DNA from: Strigamia acuminata
Taxonomy: Eukaryota > Arthropoda > Chilopoda > Geophilomorpha > Linotaeniidae
Reading direction: 5' to 3'
Length of the DNA: 64,000 bases
Assembly: GCA_949358305.1 (NCBI GenBank)
Contig: OX442314.1
Coordinates: 3,661,087 to 3,725,086, forward strand
The translations under genes were made by a program, and so were the position numbers. Below are positions 45,088 to 56,160 of the stretch, piece by piece; the stretch's first letter is position 1, and each line of letters begins with the position of its first letter. The notes beneath the pieces are model-generated. The model was not told the DNA's origin and did no database searches. It worked only from the letters and a program-made list of their open reading frames with translations.

Positions 45088-48000
45088 TTGCTACGGTCGA
45101 CGCATCGACGGCGATTCGCATGCGTTACCCCAAATACCGATAAAAAATCGCAGAAAACACTAATCCCGACCCAAAAACCGCCAAAATTACCCTCAACACA
45201 CGCCAACAACCTTCCACCACTTAAATTACACCGGAAAAAAACAATTTCAAACCGAAAAATCAACAAAAAAGGCCAAAAAAATATTGCAAACAAAGAGAAA
45301 AGATCAATTATCGAGGCAAATCCCCACCACAAAACAACGCATCGCCGGTATACACTTAAGCGTACAGTGCACAACACTACTGTTTATTTTCAATGATCCA
45401 ATAAATAAAATTTGAAACAAAGTTGAGTGGAATTGTACGTTTCTTGTATATTAAAGTTTTTATTTTGTTTGTTTACACTTAATTTTTTTTTTCCATCATA
45501 GAATGGCGACTCGATACTTTTGTAGCTCGAATTCACTTCGTAAACGTGGTCGGTGTTCATCACGCGTCAATGCGCTCGTGCAATAGTATAGGCGCGCATA
45601 CGATTTGATGCGCGCAAAACTTGCAAAACTTGCACGGAATTTGGGCAATTTTTGACAAATTTCAGCAGATTTTTGCCTGTATTTGACAAATTTCAGAAGA
45701 TTTTTGCCTATATTTGACAAATTTCAGAAGATTTCCTCAATCCTCAAACATTTGCTGAAATTTCTCATAAAATTTCTAAAATTAATTGAAATTTGTCTGA
45801 AATTTGTCTGGAATTTGTCAAATATTGTCAAAAATCCGTGGAAATTTGTCAAATACTGGCAAAAATCCATGTAAATTTGTCAAAAATTGCCATAATTCGG
45901 TGCAAATTGTGTTAGATATTGGAAAAATTTATTTTAACGCTTCCAACGCGCCAGTAAATCGCGCGTGCACACGCATGGATTTTTCGTCATAGTTGGATGC
46001 GCGCAAACCTCACGTAACTTGCGCCAAAATTTGGCAATTTTTGACAAATTTCAGCAGATTTTTGCCAGTATTTGACAAATTTCCACTGATTTTTGACAAT
46101 ATTTGACCCAACAACTGCGCCACGTTCCAGGCGCCGGTTTAGGCATTTTAGACCCGTTTTAGACCGTTTTAGATGGCGAAAACGTTCTCTCCATCATTTT
46201 CTACCCCTGGGTGAGGTTTTCAGCGTTCATGATTGATGAAAAAGCTGTTTTCTAACTAGCTGTCCCATTGCTAGTTTTGGCGTCAGGTTTTAGCAACCTT
46301 CCGATCCGACTCTGTCGTCTGCACGACCTCCAAGACTGTTTTAGGGTTAATTTGAGTCAAATAATTCATTCTGGGGGTTGTTTTGGGTTTTTTACAAGTG
46401 TGTTTTTGTAGTTTTTATTGGTTTCAAACATTGTCAATTCTTTATACAAGTGTAACTTTCATTTCTCTGTATTTTGAGAACTTTGCATTGCAGCAAAGTT
46501 CATTTCTTGCCCCTTAATTATTGTGTAATTGTTGGTTTTCAAGCCCGTTTTTTAACAATAACTTTATTTGAAGTGCCTATTGTTTCAGGCACGTGCTTCC
46601 ACGTGCCTTTTATTGTTGAGCAATTTCTTGGGCAGTTGCGCTCCTGTTGCTAGCATTGCCGCGCGTTCTCCGCGCGCGTACTCGCGCGTTTCGCATCACA
46701 CACATTCGGGTTCAATGGCCTATCGCGGCGGCACATTGTGTGGCATAGCGCGGCACGTTGCAATTACGTGACGTGGCACGTTGCTGTTACGTGACGCGAT
46801 AGCCAGTATTTAAGCAGGGGATTCCATCATCGTTTACACAAATGCGCATTGCAACGTGGAGGCGCATTCGAGTCCTTTTCCCAAGCGTTGAAAAAGGACA
46901 AAACTCGTATTCGATTCGAAAGCGAATCGAATACGATTTTTGTCCTTTTTCAACGCAAAATTGTATTCGATTCGCTTTCGAATCGAATACGAATTTTGCC
47001 CTTCTTCAACGCGAAATCGTATTCGACTCGTTTTCGAGTCGAATGCGAATTTTGCCCTTCTTCAACGCGAAATCGTATTCGACTCGTTTTCGAGTCGAGT
47101 ACGAATTTTGCCCTTCTTCAACGCGAAATCGTATTCGACTCGTTTTCGAGTCGAATGCGAATTTTGCCCTTCTTCAATGCGAAATCGTATTCGACTCGTT
47201 TTCGAGTCGAATGCGAATTTTGCCCTTCTTCAACGCGAAATCGTATTCGACTCGTTTTCGAGTCGAATGCGAATTTTGCCCTTCTTCAACGCGAAATCGT
47301 ATTCGACTCGTTTTCGAGTCGAATGCGAATTTTGCCCTTCTTCAACGCGAAATCGTATTCGACTCGTTTTCGAGTCGAATGCGAATTTTGCCCTTCTTCA
47401 ACGCGAAATCGTATTCGACTCGTTTTCGAGTCGAATGCGAATTTTGCCCTTTCTCAACGCAAAATCGTATTCGACTCGTTTTCGAGTCGAATGCGAATTT
47501 TGCCCTTCTTCAACGCGAAATCGTATTCGACTCGTTTTCGAGTCGAATGCGAATTTTGCCCTTTCTCAACGCAAAATCGTATTCGACTCGTTTTCGAGTC
47601 GAATGCGAATTTTGCCCTTCTTCAACGCGAAATCGTATTCGACTCGTTTTCGAGTCGAGTACGAATTTTGCCCTTCTTCAACGCAAAATCGTATTCGACT
47701 CGTTTTCGAGTCGAGTACGAATTTTGCCCTTTCTTTCTCAACGCGAAATCGTATTCGACTCGTTTTCGAGTCGAATACGAGATAGTCGATGACCCGTTCC
47801 CGGACTTTGACTCGTACGACTCGTATTCGAGATGTATTCGAGATGTATTCGAATCGTATTCGAGTCGCATTCGAGATGGTCGATGATTTCCACTCGCTCG
47901 TATACGCGTTGTATACGAGCTCGTATTTTGATCGTAATCGTAAACGAATCGTTTACAAGTCGTATACAAGTTGTATACGACGTGTATACACCTCGTATAC

Positions 48001-51000
48001 GAACAAAGTTTGGAAAATCCACCGGACACTTACTACGACATGAAAACACATAGTAGTCACATACGTCTTATTTGGAAATTGTGTTTTCACAAACTTCGTT
48101 CGTATACGAGGTGTATACACGTCGTATACGACTTGTATACGACTTGTAAACGATTCGTTTACGATTACGATCAAAATACGAGCTCGTATACAACGCGTAT
48201 ACGAGCGAGTGGAAATCATCGACCATCTCGAATACGACTCGAATTCGATTAGTATTCGATTCGAATACGATTCGAATTCGATTCGAATACGAATACGATC
48301 AAAATACGAACTCGTAACAACTCGAATACGAGATAGTCGATGACCCGTTCCCGGACTTTGACTCGTACGACTCGTATTCGAGATGTATTCGAGATGTATT
48401 CGAATCGTATTCGAGTCGCATTCGAGATGGTCGATGATTTCCACTCGCTCGTATACGCGTTGTATACGAGCTCGTATTTTGATCGTAATCGTAAACGAAT
48501 CGTTTACAAGTCGTATACAAGTCGTATACGACGTGTATACACCTCGTATACGAACGAAGTTTGGAAAATCCACCGGATACTTACTACGACATGAAAACAC
48601 ATAGTAGTCACATACGTCTTATTTGGAAATTGTGTTTTCACAAACTTCGTTCGTATACGAGGTGTATACACGTCGTATACGACTTGTATACGACTTGTAA
48701 ACGATTCGTTTACGATTACGATCAAAATACGAGCTCGTATACAACGCGTATACGAGCGAGTGGAAATCATCGACCATCTCGAATACGACTCGAATTCGAT
48801 TAGTATTCGATTCGAATACGATTCGAATTCGATTCGAATACGAATACGATCAAAATACGAACTCGTAACAACTCGAATACGAGATAGTCGATGACCCGTT
48901 CCCGGACTTTGACTCGTACGACTCGTATTCGAGATGTATTCGAGATGTATTCGAATCGTATTCGAGTCGCATTCGAGATGGTCGATGATTTCCACTCGCT
49001 CGTATACGCGTTGTATACGAGCTCGTATTTTGATCGTAATCGTAAACGAATCGTTTACAAGTCGTATACAAGTCGTATACGACGTGTATACACCTCGTAT
49101 ACGAACGAAGTTTGGAAAATCCACCGGATACTTACTACGACATGAAAACACATAGTAGTCACATACGTCTTATTTGGAAATTGTGTTTTCACAAACTTCG
49201 TTCGTATACGAGGTGTATACACGTCGTATACGACTTGTATACGACTTGTAAACGATTCGTTTACGATTACGATCAAAATACGAGCTCGTATACAACGCGT
49301 ATACGAGCGAGTGGAAATCATCGACCATCTCGAATACGACTCGAATTCGATTCGTATTCGATTCGAATACGATTCGAATTCGATTCGAATACGAATACGA
49401 TCAAAATACGAACTCGTAACAACTCGAATACAAATCAAAGTCCGGGAAACAAAAATCGACCATCTCGTATACGATTCGAAAGCGAATCGAATACGATTTC
49501 GCGTTGAAGAAGGGCAAAATTCGTACTCGACTCGAAAACGAGTCGAATACGATTTCGCGTTGAAGAAGGGCAAAATTCGCATTCGACTCGAAAACGAGTC
49601 GAATACGATTTTGCGTTGAGAAAGGGCAAAATTCGCATTCGACTCGAAAACGAGTCGAATACGATTTCGCGTTGAAGAAGGGCAAAATTCGCATTCGACT
49701 CGAAAACGAGTCGAATACGATTTCGCGTTGAAGAAGGGCAAAATTCGCATTCGACTCGAAAACGAGTCGAATACGATTTCGCGTTGAAGAAGGGCAAAAT
49801 TCGCATTCGACTCGAAAACGAGTCGAATACGATTTCGCGTTGAAGAAGGGCAAAATTCGCATTCGACTCGAAAACGAGTCGAATACGATTTCGCATTGAA
49901 GAAGGGCAAAATTCGCATTCGACTCGAAAACGAGTCGAATACGATTTCGCGTTGAAGAAGGGCAAAATTCGTACTCGACTCGAAAACGAGTCGAATACGA
50001 TTTCGCGTTGAAGAAGGGCAAAATTCGCATTCGACTCGAAAACGAGTCGAATACGATTTCGCGTTGAAGAAGGGCAAAATTCGTATTCGATTCGAAAGCG
50101 AATCGAATACAATTTTGCGTTGAAAAAGGACAAAAATCGTATTCGATTCGCTTTCGAATCGAATACGAGTTTTGTCCTTTTTCAACGCTTGGGAAAAGGA
50201 CTCGAATGCGCCTCCACGTTGCAATGCGCATTTGTGTAAACGATGATGGAATCCCCTGCTTAAATACTGGCTATCGCGTCACGTAACAGCAACGTGCCAC
50301 GTCACGTAATTGCAACGTGCCGCGCTATGCCACACAATGTGCCGCCGCGATAGGCCATTGAACCCGAATGTGTGTGATGCAAAACGCGCGAGTACGCGCG
50401 CGGAGAACGCGCGGCAATGCTAGCAACAGGAGCGCAACTGCCCAAGAAATTGCTCAACAATAAAAGGCACGTGGAAGCACGTGCCTGAAACAATAGGCAC
50501 TTCAAATAAAGTTATTGTTAAAAAAACGGGCTTGAAAACCAACAATTACACAATAATTAAGGGGCAAGAAATGAACTTTGCTGCAATGCAAAGTTCTCAA
50601 AATACAGAGAAATGAAAGTTACACTTGTATAAAGAATTGACAATGTTTGAAACCAATAAAAACTACAAAAACACACTTGTAAAAACCCAAAACAACCCCC
50701 AGAATAAATTATTTGACTCAAATTAACCCTAAAACGGTCTTGGAGGTCGTGCAGACGACAGAGTCAGATCGGGAGGTTGCTAAAACCTGACGCCAAAACT
50801 AGCAAAGGGACAGCTAGTTAGAAAACAGCTTTTTCATCAAACATGAACGCTGAAAACCTCACCCAAGGGTAGAAAATGATGGAGAGAACGTTTTCGCCAT
50901 CTAAAACGGTCTAAAACGGGTCTAAAATGCCTAAACCGGCGCCTGGAACGTGGCGCAGTTGTTGGGTCAAATATTGTCAAAAATCAGTGGAAATTTGTCA

Positions 51001-51590
51001 AATATAGGCAAAAATCTGCTGAAATTTGTCAAAAATTGACCAAATTCCATGCAAGTTTTGCAAGTTTTGTGCGCATCAAGCCATGCGCGCCTATACTATT
51101 GCACGAGCGCATTGACGCGTGATGAAAACCGACCACGTTTACGAAGTGAATTCGAGCTACAAAAGTATCAAATCGCCATTCTAGTATGGAACAAAAAAAA
51201 TTAAGTGGAAACAAACAAAATAAAAACTTTAATATACGAGAAACGTACAATTCCACTCAACTTTGTTTCAAATTTTATTTATTGGATCATTAAAAATAAA
51301 CAGTAGTGTTGTGCACTGTACACTTAAATGTATACCGCAGTACAAGTACCGCGGTCCCGGTACTGCACCGGTACACGTGAAAACGCGAGTTTCTCAAATT
51401 TAAAAAGTTGATGTCGGCGGCGATGCGTTGTTTTGTGGTGAGAATTTGCCTCGAGAATTGATCTTATCTCTTTGTTTGCAATATTTTTTTTGGCATTCTT
51501 TGTTGATTTTTCGGTTTGAATTTGTTTTTTTCCGGTGTAATTTGAGTGGTGGAAGGTTGTTGGGGTGTGTTGAGGGCAATTTTGGTTATT
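45088..51590. repeat. Large palindrome 3 (about 6.5 kb)
   Basis: The arms pair from about 45,088 to 48,0xx and 49,2xx to 51,590, centred near 48,540. The flanking single-copy part of each arm is the same sequence as the arms of palindrome 1. The 56-bp arrays lie at about 46,990-47,780 (about 14 units) and 49,490-50,110 (about 11 units, inverted). The centre has a 551-bp unit repeated in tandem (for example 48,299 and 48,850), each with the 75-bp loop segment (48,010, 48,560 and 49,112). Confidence 0.85.
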
Positions 51591-52197
51591 TGTTGATTTT
51601 TAATTGATTTAATCGTTTTCTGTTTGTTTTTGCTGGTTTTTAATCGATTTTTCTGTATTTTTGGTCAATTTTTACCAATTGTAATTGTTATTTGTCATTC
51701 TGAATTGATTATTGTCCGATTTTATTCGATTATTGTCAGATTTCAGTCGATTTTTGTCGATTTCTAATCAATGTTTATACATTTCTTATCAAGTTTTGTA
51801 TATTTTTGTTGATTTTTAATCATATTTGTTCCTTTTTAATCAAAGTCGAAAACGAGTTGTAAATGCGTTCGTATGCGACGCGAACGCGTATTGGAGTCGA
51901 TTCCAAGTTCGTATTCCATCGCGAACGCGCATTTGAGACGTAAACGAGTTTATCTTTTTCACTCTCGCTTGATCCCCCTTTATCGCGCCTCATTGCTCCT
52001 GTGAAAAAAAATATATGAGAATGCACAGAAATGAACCTTCCAATACTTACATGAAAATTGGCAACCTTGACACAAAACAGTCTATCGACACTCCCAACAC
52101 CACCCCGGACATTTTTCGGAAGAGTTTGGTCCACCCGGAATCCGCAGAATAGTCTCCCCCGAAATGCGGATTTCGCGGACGCCAATCCGCGAAAAGG
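51591..52197. repeat. Tail and right end of copy 2
   Basis: It holds the AT-rich 'tttttaatcgattttt' stretch, the empty site of the 821-bp solo LTR (51,777-51,790) and the right-end segment, which ends GAAAAGG at 52,197. Confidence 0.75.
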
Positions 52198-52778
52198 TTA
52201 GAAAGATCTTCCACTTCACTTTTTAATCTGTATTCTCTAGCTTTTTGGGCTAGAAATTCCTCATTTTGTCGATTGAGTTCCATATGTTGGAGCTCAACCT
52301 CCGCTTTTTGTTGTTGAAGCTCAGCTTCTTTTCGTTCCATTTCAAATTGTAAATTTGAAATGGCACGATCAGTGTGAAGTCGTATCATGGCGCGATGAAT
52401 CTCTTCCACCGTCATGTCGTCCGTTATTTGGGCGCCATCCTGGCGTGCTTGATTTCTCAAAGCATCCAGCATGGTCATGCGAGGAGGTGATTCGTGAGAC
52501 GATTCACTTTCCATTTCACGTAACGTATTTTCCACTTCCTCCAGTGGAAGTGGCGGGAGTTCTTGTTCGTGAGAACTCGCACTCGATGCGCTCAGGGCTC
52601 GAGCAACTTCATTTTCAGCATCCTTAAGTTGTTTCGGATCTGGAACTGGTGTTATTTCCTTGGAAATAATTTTCTCCACAAGCATTTCAGGCTCGAGAGC
52701 CGGCAAAACCGTCGCTGCTCGTTTCTGAGTGCTTGGTCGACCTCGCTGTCGTTTTACAATTTGCATTGGCGTCGCCAT
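52198..52778 (-). pseudogene. gag: Retroelement gag, proximal part (interrupted)
   Basis: The frame starts at 52,778, 73 bp inside the primer-binding site, and runs about 194 codons before the insertion at 52,197. It begins with a short basic segment and has a Pro/Leu/Glu-rich middle. A strongly helical Glu/Gln/Lys-rich coiled coil runs to the junction and continues in the distal segment at 18,580-19,945. Start position and context support a gag polyprotein of an LTR element read leftward. The first four bases after the junction are the TTAG duplication. Confidence 0.75.
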
Positions 52779-52850
52779 TTTGTCAAATTGAAAAAGAACA
52801 ATGGAAATAAAGGATCTTTTTGCAAAAATCGGATTTTAACAATCAAAACA

Positions 52851-52868
52851 ATCCCGGACGGGCCCCCA
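52851..52868 (-). promoter_or_regulatory. Primer-binding site, tRNA-Pro type
   Basis: On the minus strand it reads TGGGGGCCCGTCCGGGAT, two bases inside the LTR end. It fits the 3' end of tRNA-Pro with one mismatch by my knowledge of that primer class. It sets the strand and the LTR boundary. Confidence 0.8.
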
Positions 52869-52870
52869 AG

Positions 52871-53808
52871 TGCGGCGATCCGGGTTTTTACTTATTAAAT
52901 TATGTAAATTCAATAAGCAATCGTCGGTGAGATGCCGTACAGGACTTCTACTCTGTGGCTAAATGGTTGTCTAGGGGAATGATTTTTACACGGAGAGTAA
53001 AAGGAAAAATTAGATTGTTTTAATCGTTCTAAATACACTCGATAAATGCAAAGGGAAAATAATAATAATAATGTAATGACTGGGTCGATCTGGCTTCTCT
53101 TTGTACTTGGACACTCACAGTTCACCGTTGGCTCCAAAATGGCGTCGATGGCGTCGTGTGAGCGCGGGATTTTAGCGGAGTAAACTCAACGCTAAAATAC
53201 GTTGCTAAAATATTCTAAAATCCTCGCGGAGCAAGCTCAACACGAGAATACGTCTTGCACACAGCGGTTTGATTATTACGGAGCAAGCTCGACGTAACAA
53301 TCCGTCTTAACACAAATCGCTTTGTGGAGTTAAACTCGACACAAAGCCTTCAAATTGACAGAGCAAGCTCAATGTCAATTCACACACAGAAATGGCTTAA
53401 ATTACGCGTAGTAATTCAAGCAGAAGGGCGCTATTCCGTACAGTTGGCACGGACCAGCAATGAATCTCGATTCTTCCAATATCACAGATCACACTTAGCG
53501 AGTTTGGGCATAAGTTTGACACGGTTGTGAAAGGTTTGGAAGCAGGATCAAGAGTGCGGGAAGAGTGGGCCAAAACCGTTTGGCTCACTCCTGAATCTGC
53601 TCAGAAAAGCTGCGCAGATGACGAGTTGCACAAAGATCACACACGGCCGCCTTCGGCTCGTGTGCAACAATTGAGCCGGGCACGCGCGAGGGGAAGGGAT
53701 GCTCCGCCCAGGCACACGCCTAGCAGCATCATCAAAGCAATGCACGCAGCAGCGCGATTGGTTGACGCTGTTGCTGGGCCAAAACTTGCTGCAAAACACA
53801 ATATTATT
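52871..53808 (-). mobile_element. 5' LTR of the interrupted retroelement (right edge uncertain)
   Basis: The LTR ends at 52,871 (plus strand TGCGGCG) beside the primer-binding site. An ATTAAA signal on the minus strand lies at 53,018-53,023, just after a GAGTGTATTT string also found beside the poly(A) signal of the solo LTRs. Five stem-loops with a shared loop lie at 53,169-53,380. I could not find the other edge with confidence; 'caaaacaca' near 53,800-53,808 is a candidate. Confidence 0.6.
53169..53380. ncRNA. Five tandem stem-loops with conserved loop in LTR
   Basis: Stems are ATTTTAGCG/CGCTAAAAT (53,169-53,198), CTCGCG/CACGAG (53,223-53,246), ATTATTACG/CGTAACAAT (53,272-53,301), GCTTTGTG/CACAAAGC (53,319-53,347) and AATTGACA/TGTCAATT (53,353-53,380). 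Each encloses a 12-13-nt loop of the type GAGCAAGCTCAA, itself self-complementary. Stems one, four and five are perfect, and two and three have one mismatch each. The units lie in the transcribed part of the LTR, so I read them as RNA structure. Confidence 0.65.
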
Positions 53809-53856
53809 TGGGTAATATTGTGTCTTGTTTTATATTTTATTAATGTATGTTTTATT

Positions 53857-54099
53857 TCAATTTACATTGAAACAAAACATATAAGCTTGTTGAATATGTT
53901 TATAAGACAATTTGGAAATATGGTGCGCACTCAAATAGGAATATTTGAGGTCACCACAACCCACACAGGCCAAAAGCGTATTCACTTTTTCCTTGTCGTC
54001 GACGATTTTATTGCAGGAGAAAACGCATTCGATTTGCATTAAATACGTTTCCCAGTCGTCGAGTGGGTTATACTTTTCGGGTGCCGCAACCAAAGGCAT
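53857..54099 (-). pseudogene. gag: LTR-retroelement gag, N-terminal fragment
   Basis: The 80-residue frame starts 160 bp inside a primer-binding site and has the layout of the first part of a Ty3/Gypsy-type gag capsid: a PEKYNPLDDWETYLMQIE start, then VNTLLACVG. It stops where another LTR element begins, so it is a truncated copy. It belongs with the LTR at 54,282-55,225. Confidence 0.65.
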
Positions 54100-54258
54100 T
54101 TTCGAGCGGTAAAGTCGGTAAAAACGAGCAAAAACTTACAGTCAAAGTTCAGGCCTAACGGTCAACGCGTGGTCAAAGACACGTGGTCGGTGGCGAAAAG
54201 TTCATCAAAAGATCCAAAAAAAGCACAAAAGTTCGTAAGTTGCTGGATTCAGTCAAAT

Positions 54259-54276
54259 ACTCATCTCTCGTCGCCA
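54259..54276 (-). promoter_or_regulatory. Primer-binding site, tRNA-Ser-like
   Basis: On the minus strand TGGCGACGAGAGATGAGT lies five bases inside the LTR end. TGGCGACG fits the 3' end of some tRNA-Ser, which many Gypsy elements use. The assignment is by pattern only. Confidence 0.5.
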
Positions 54277-54281
54277 GTTAA

Positions 54282-55225
54282 TGTGTTCTTTGGTCTCGAT
54301 GAATTGTTTTAAAGTTGTAATTATGTGGAAGTTGGTTATGAAGCAGCCATGTTGTAGGTGAAAATTAACATAAGTGATTTATTCAACAGAATTGTACAGG
54401 GGGCGCTGCGGAAGGCAAGCGCGTCATAAAATAACAATAAACAAAATGGAGTTCGGACACTCCAAAGACAGAAATGAAATAAAGCGTGAGCTGGTGAAAC
54501 TCACGCTAAACAAAGGAAATATTTTGGGCGCGAGTTTGTCACGTACACCAAAATGGCGAGGCGAACTCGTCGAGACAAATTTCGTCGCTCGTTCGATGGT
54601 TTCAACTGTAGACTCCGGAGGAAAGCTCACGGTGGTCCACAGTTTCTACGATGGTTCACGGGCAAACGTTGGTGCTATGCCAGCAACGATGAGTCTTGGA
54701 ACAAGTCGGACGAGACTCACAATAACCGGTAGTGAGCGGTTTTCTCGGGCGTTACCCGAGATTCGTGTAAGTGCGGGTAACCGACGATGGCGGTTACACG
54801 CAAAGCGCAAATGAGGCTGGTTCCACCGATAATACAGTGGAAACAGCAATAATGAATTTCAACTCACCAAACTAACACTATCAATACTTGAAGATCGGGT
54901 TTTGTTCCTATTCGAAGCAGTGATGTTGTGTTCTTGTTGGTGATGTGGTCGAGAGTGAGTCTGCCGCCAAAATTTGGGGCTTTTATGCACTCTCTGGTCT
55001 GGCGCACAAAATATGCTCAGAGTGCTGATTCTGGTGCAATACAGGATGTATTACATCATCATCATCACTCTGATGTAATGTTTTGGCCCAAAAGAGGGTA
55101 AAGTGTGCCTGGGGGATTTCCGCTCCCAAGTCACACTTTTGGCGTGTGCCGCATTAAATAAATAATTAGACAATTATTTAAGTGGCGACAATGGTTTTAG
55201 GCGACTTAAAACCAGGGTCACCACA
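54282..55225 (-). mobile_element. LTR (944 bp) of a truncated Gypsy-type element
   Basis: It begins TGTGTTC and ends GTCACCACA on the plus strand, and it is read leftward. On the minus strand it has a TATA-like CATAAAAG (54,980-54,987) and AATAAA (54,378-54,383). Three perfect stem-loops lie between them, in the transcribed part. The end shared with the solo LTRs (TGTGGTGACCC on the minus strand) marks one superfamily. Confidence 0.8.
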
Positions 55226-56064
55226 ATTGATACCGAGTTCCAAATCCACAAATGTTACCAATTCACTCCAAATTAATGATCTAATTTATTCTGCAATTTT
55301 TGCAGATATTTTTCAGGTTTGGAATTTCAAATTGGGTTATTTTTTTGGCCATCATAATCCAAAATCCACCATTCTTCCATTGTTCTTTAAACTTTAAACT
55401 AACAGGAATAATAATGGTTGATTGTCAAGGCATCCCAATCTAATAAGTTTTTTTCTCTTGGCTAAATTTTGTTCTGTTTAATCGGCTTAATTAACTTATT
55501 AATTAGCTTTTTTTAATTTTAATTCCGATTTTTTAAAACTAACTCTTGATCGTTGAGTGTGCCTCTTCATTTATTCTATTAAAGACTATGCAGGCAATGC
55601 CTACTACAAGGGGCACCAGTAGTACATCACATAAATCAGTTACCAGTATGTTAAAATACCAGTTTTAACGGCTACAGGTATTAACCCTTGTTGGATGAAA
55701 TATTTGACATTTAATCTGACAATTTACATTCAAAAAGAAAATTAAGAATAAATGCATATAATGCAATAGCATTTTTATCTCGTCTTCATACACAAAGTCA
55801 TTTTTCTAGTGTAGTCCTACCTGGATCTCTTTTTGGATACCGAAACTAGATGTTTTAGCAGTGCTTAGCTGTAAAACAAAGAAGAAGAAAAGGATCGTTA
55901 CAGGAAAACAATTTTCCTAAAAAATCCATCACAAACTATTTTGAAATGTCAACAACAGCTCTATTGTTTCATTGCTCAACTCAATATCCACAAAGAGCAG
56001 GTGCTAGGCTATTTGTAATTCATTTACAAAATTAAGCCACACTTTAATTGGCAAATACAATGTG
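55226..56064. other. AT-rich gene-free spacer
   Basis: This is the unique AT-rich stretch between the LTR and the secreted-protein gene. I see no coding exon, repeat or RNA gene. Confidence 0.6.
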
Positions 56065-56072
56065 TATATAAA
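56065..56072 (+). promoter_or_regulatory. TATA box of the secreted-protein gene
   Basis: TATATAAA lies 89 bp upstream of the start codon, so transcription should start near 56,095-56,100. Confidence 0.7.
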
Positions 56073-56160
56073 CACCACACAACACTAGACAAAACACCAC
56101 AAATTTGCCAAGCTGCCACAATCGTTTCTCTGTGTTTATTGCCCGTCACTACATAGCAGA

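Larger units (their letters stand above)
19946..52197. mobile_element. 32,252-bp insertion element without genes, composite of two ~14-kb copies
   Basis: The left end is CCTTATGGCGCGCATGCGG and the right end, read inward, is CCTTTTCGCGGATTGG; both begin CCTT. The insertion is flanked by TTAG. Deleting it with one TTAG joins two minus-strand gag segments in the same frame. The interior has copy 1 (19,946-34,570), a middle block (34,571-37,986) and copy 2 (37,987-52,197). I find no transposase, integrase or polymerase. TTAR duplications and CCYT ends recall the piggyBac superfamily, but that assignment rests only on the ends. The element looks non-autonomous. Confidence 0.75.

Noticed and set aside
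46842-50231. Overlapping 276-389 residue frames in three frames
   Set aside because: Same cause as at 34.8-37.6 kb: array 3 of the 56-bp repeat in both orientations.
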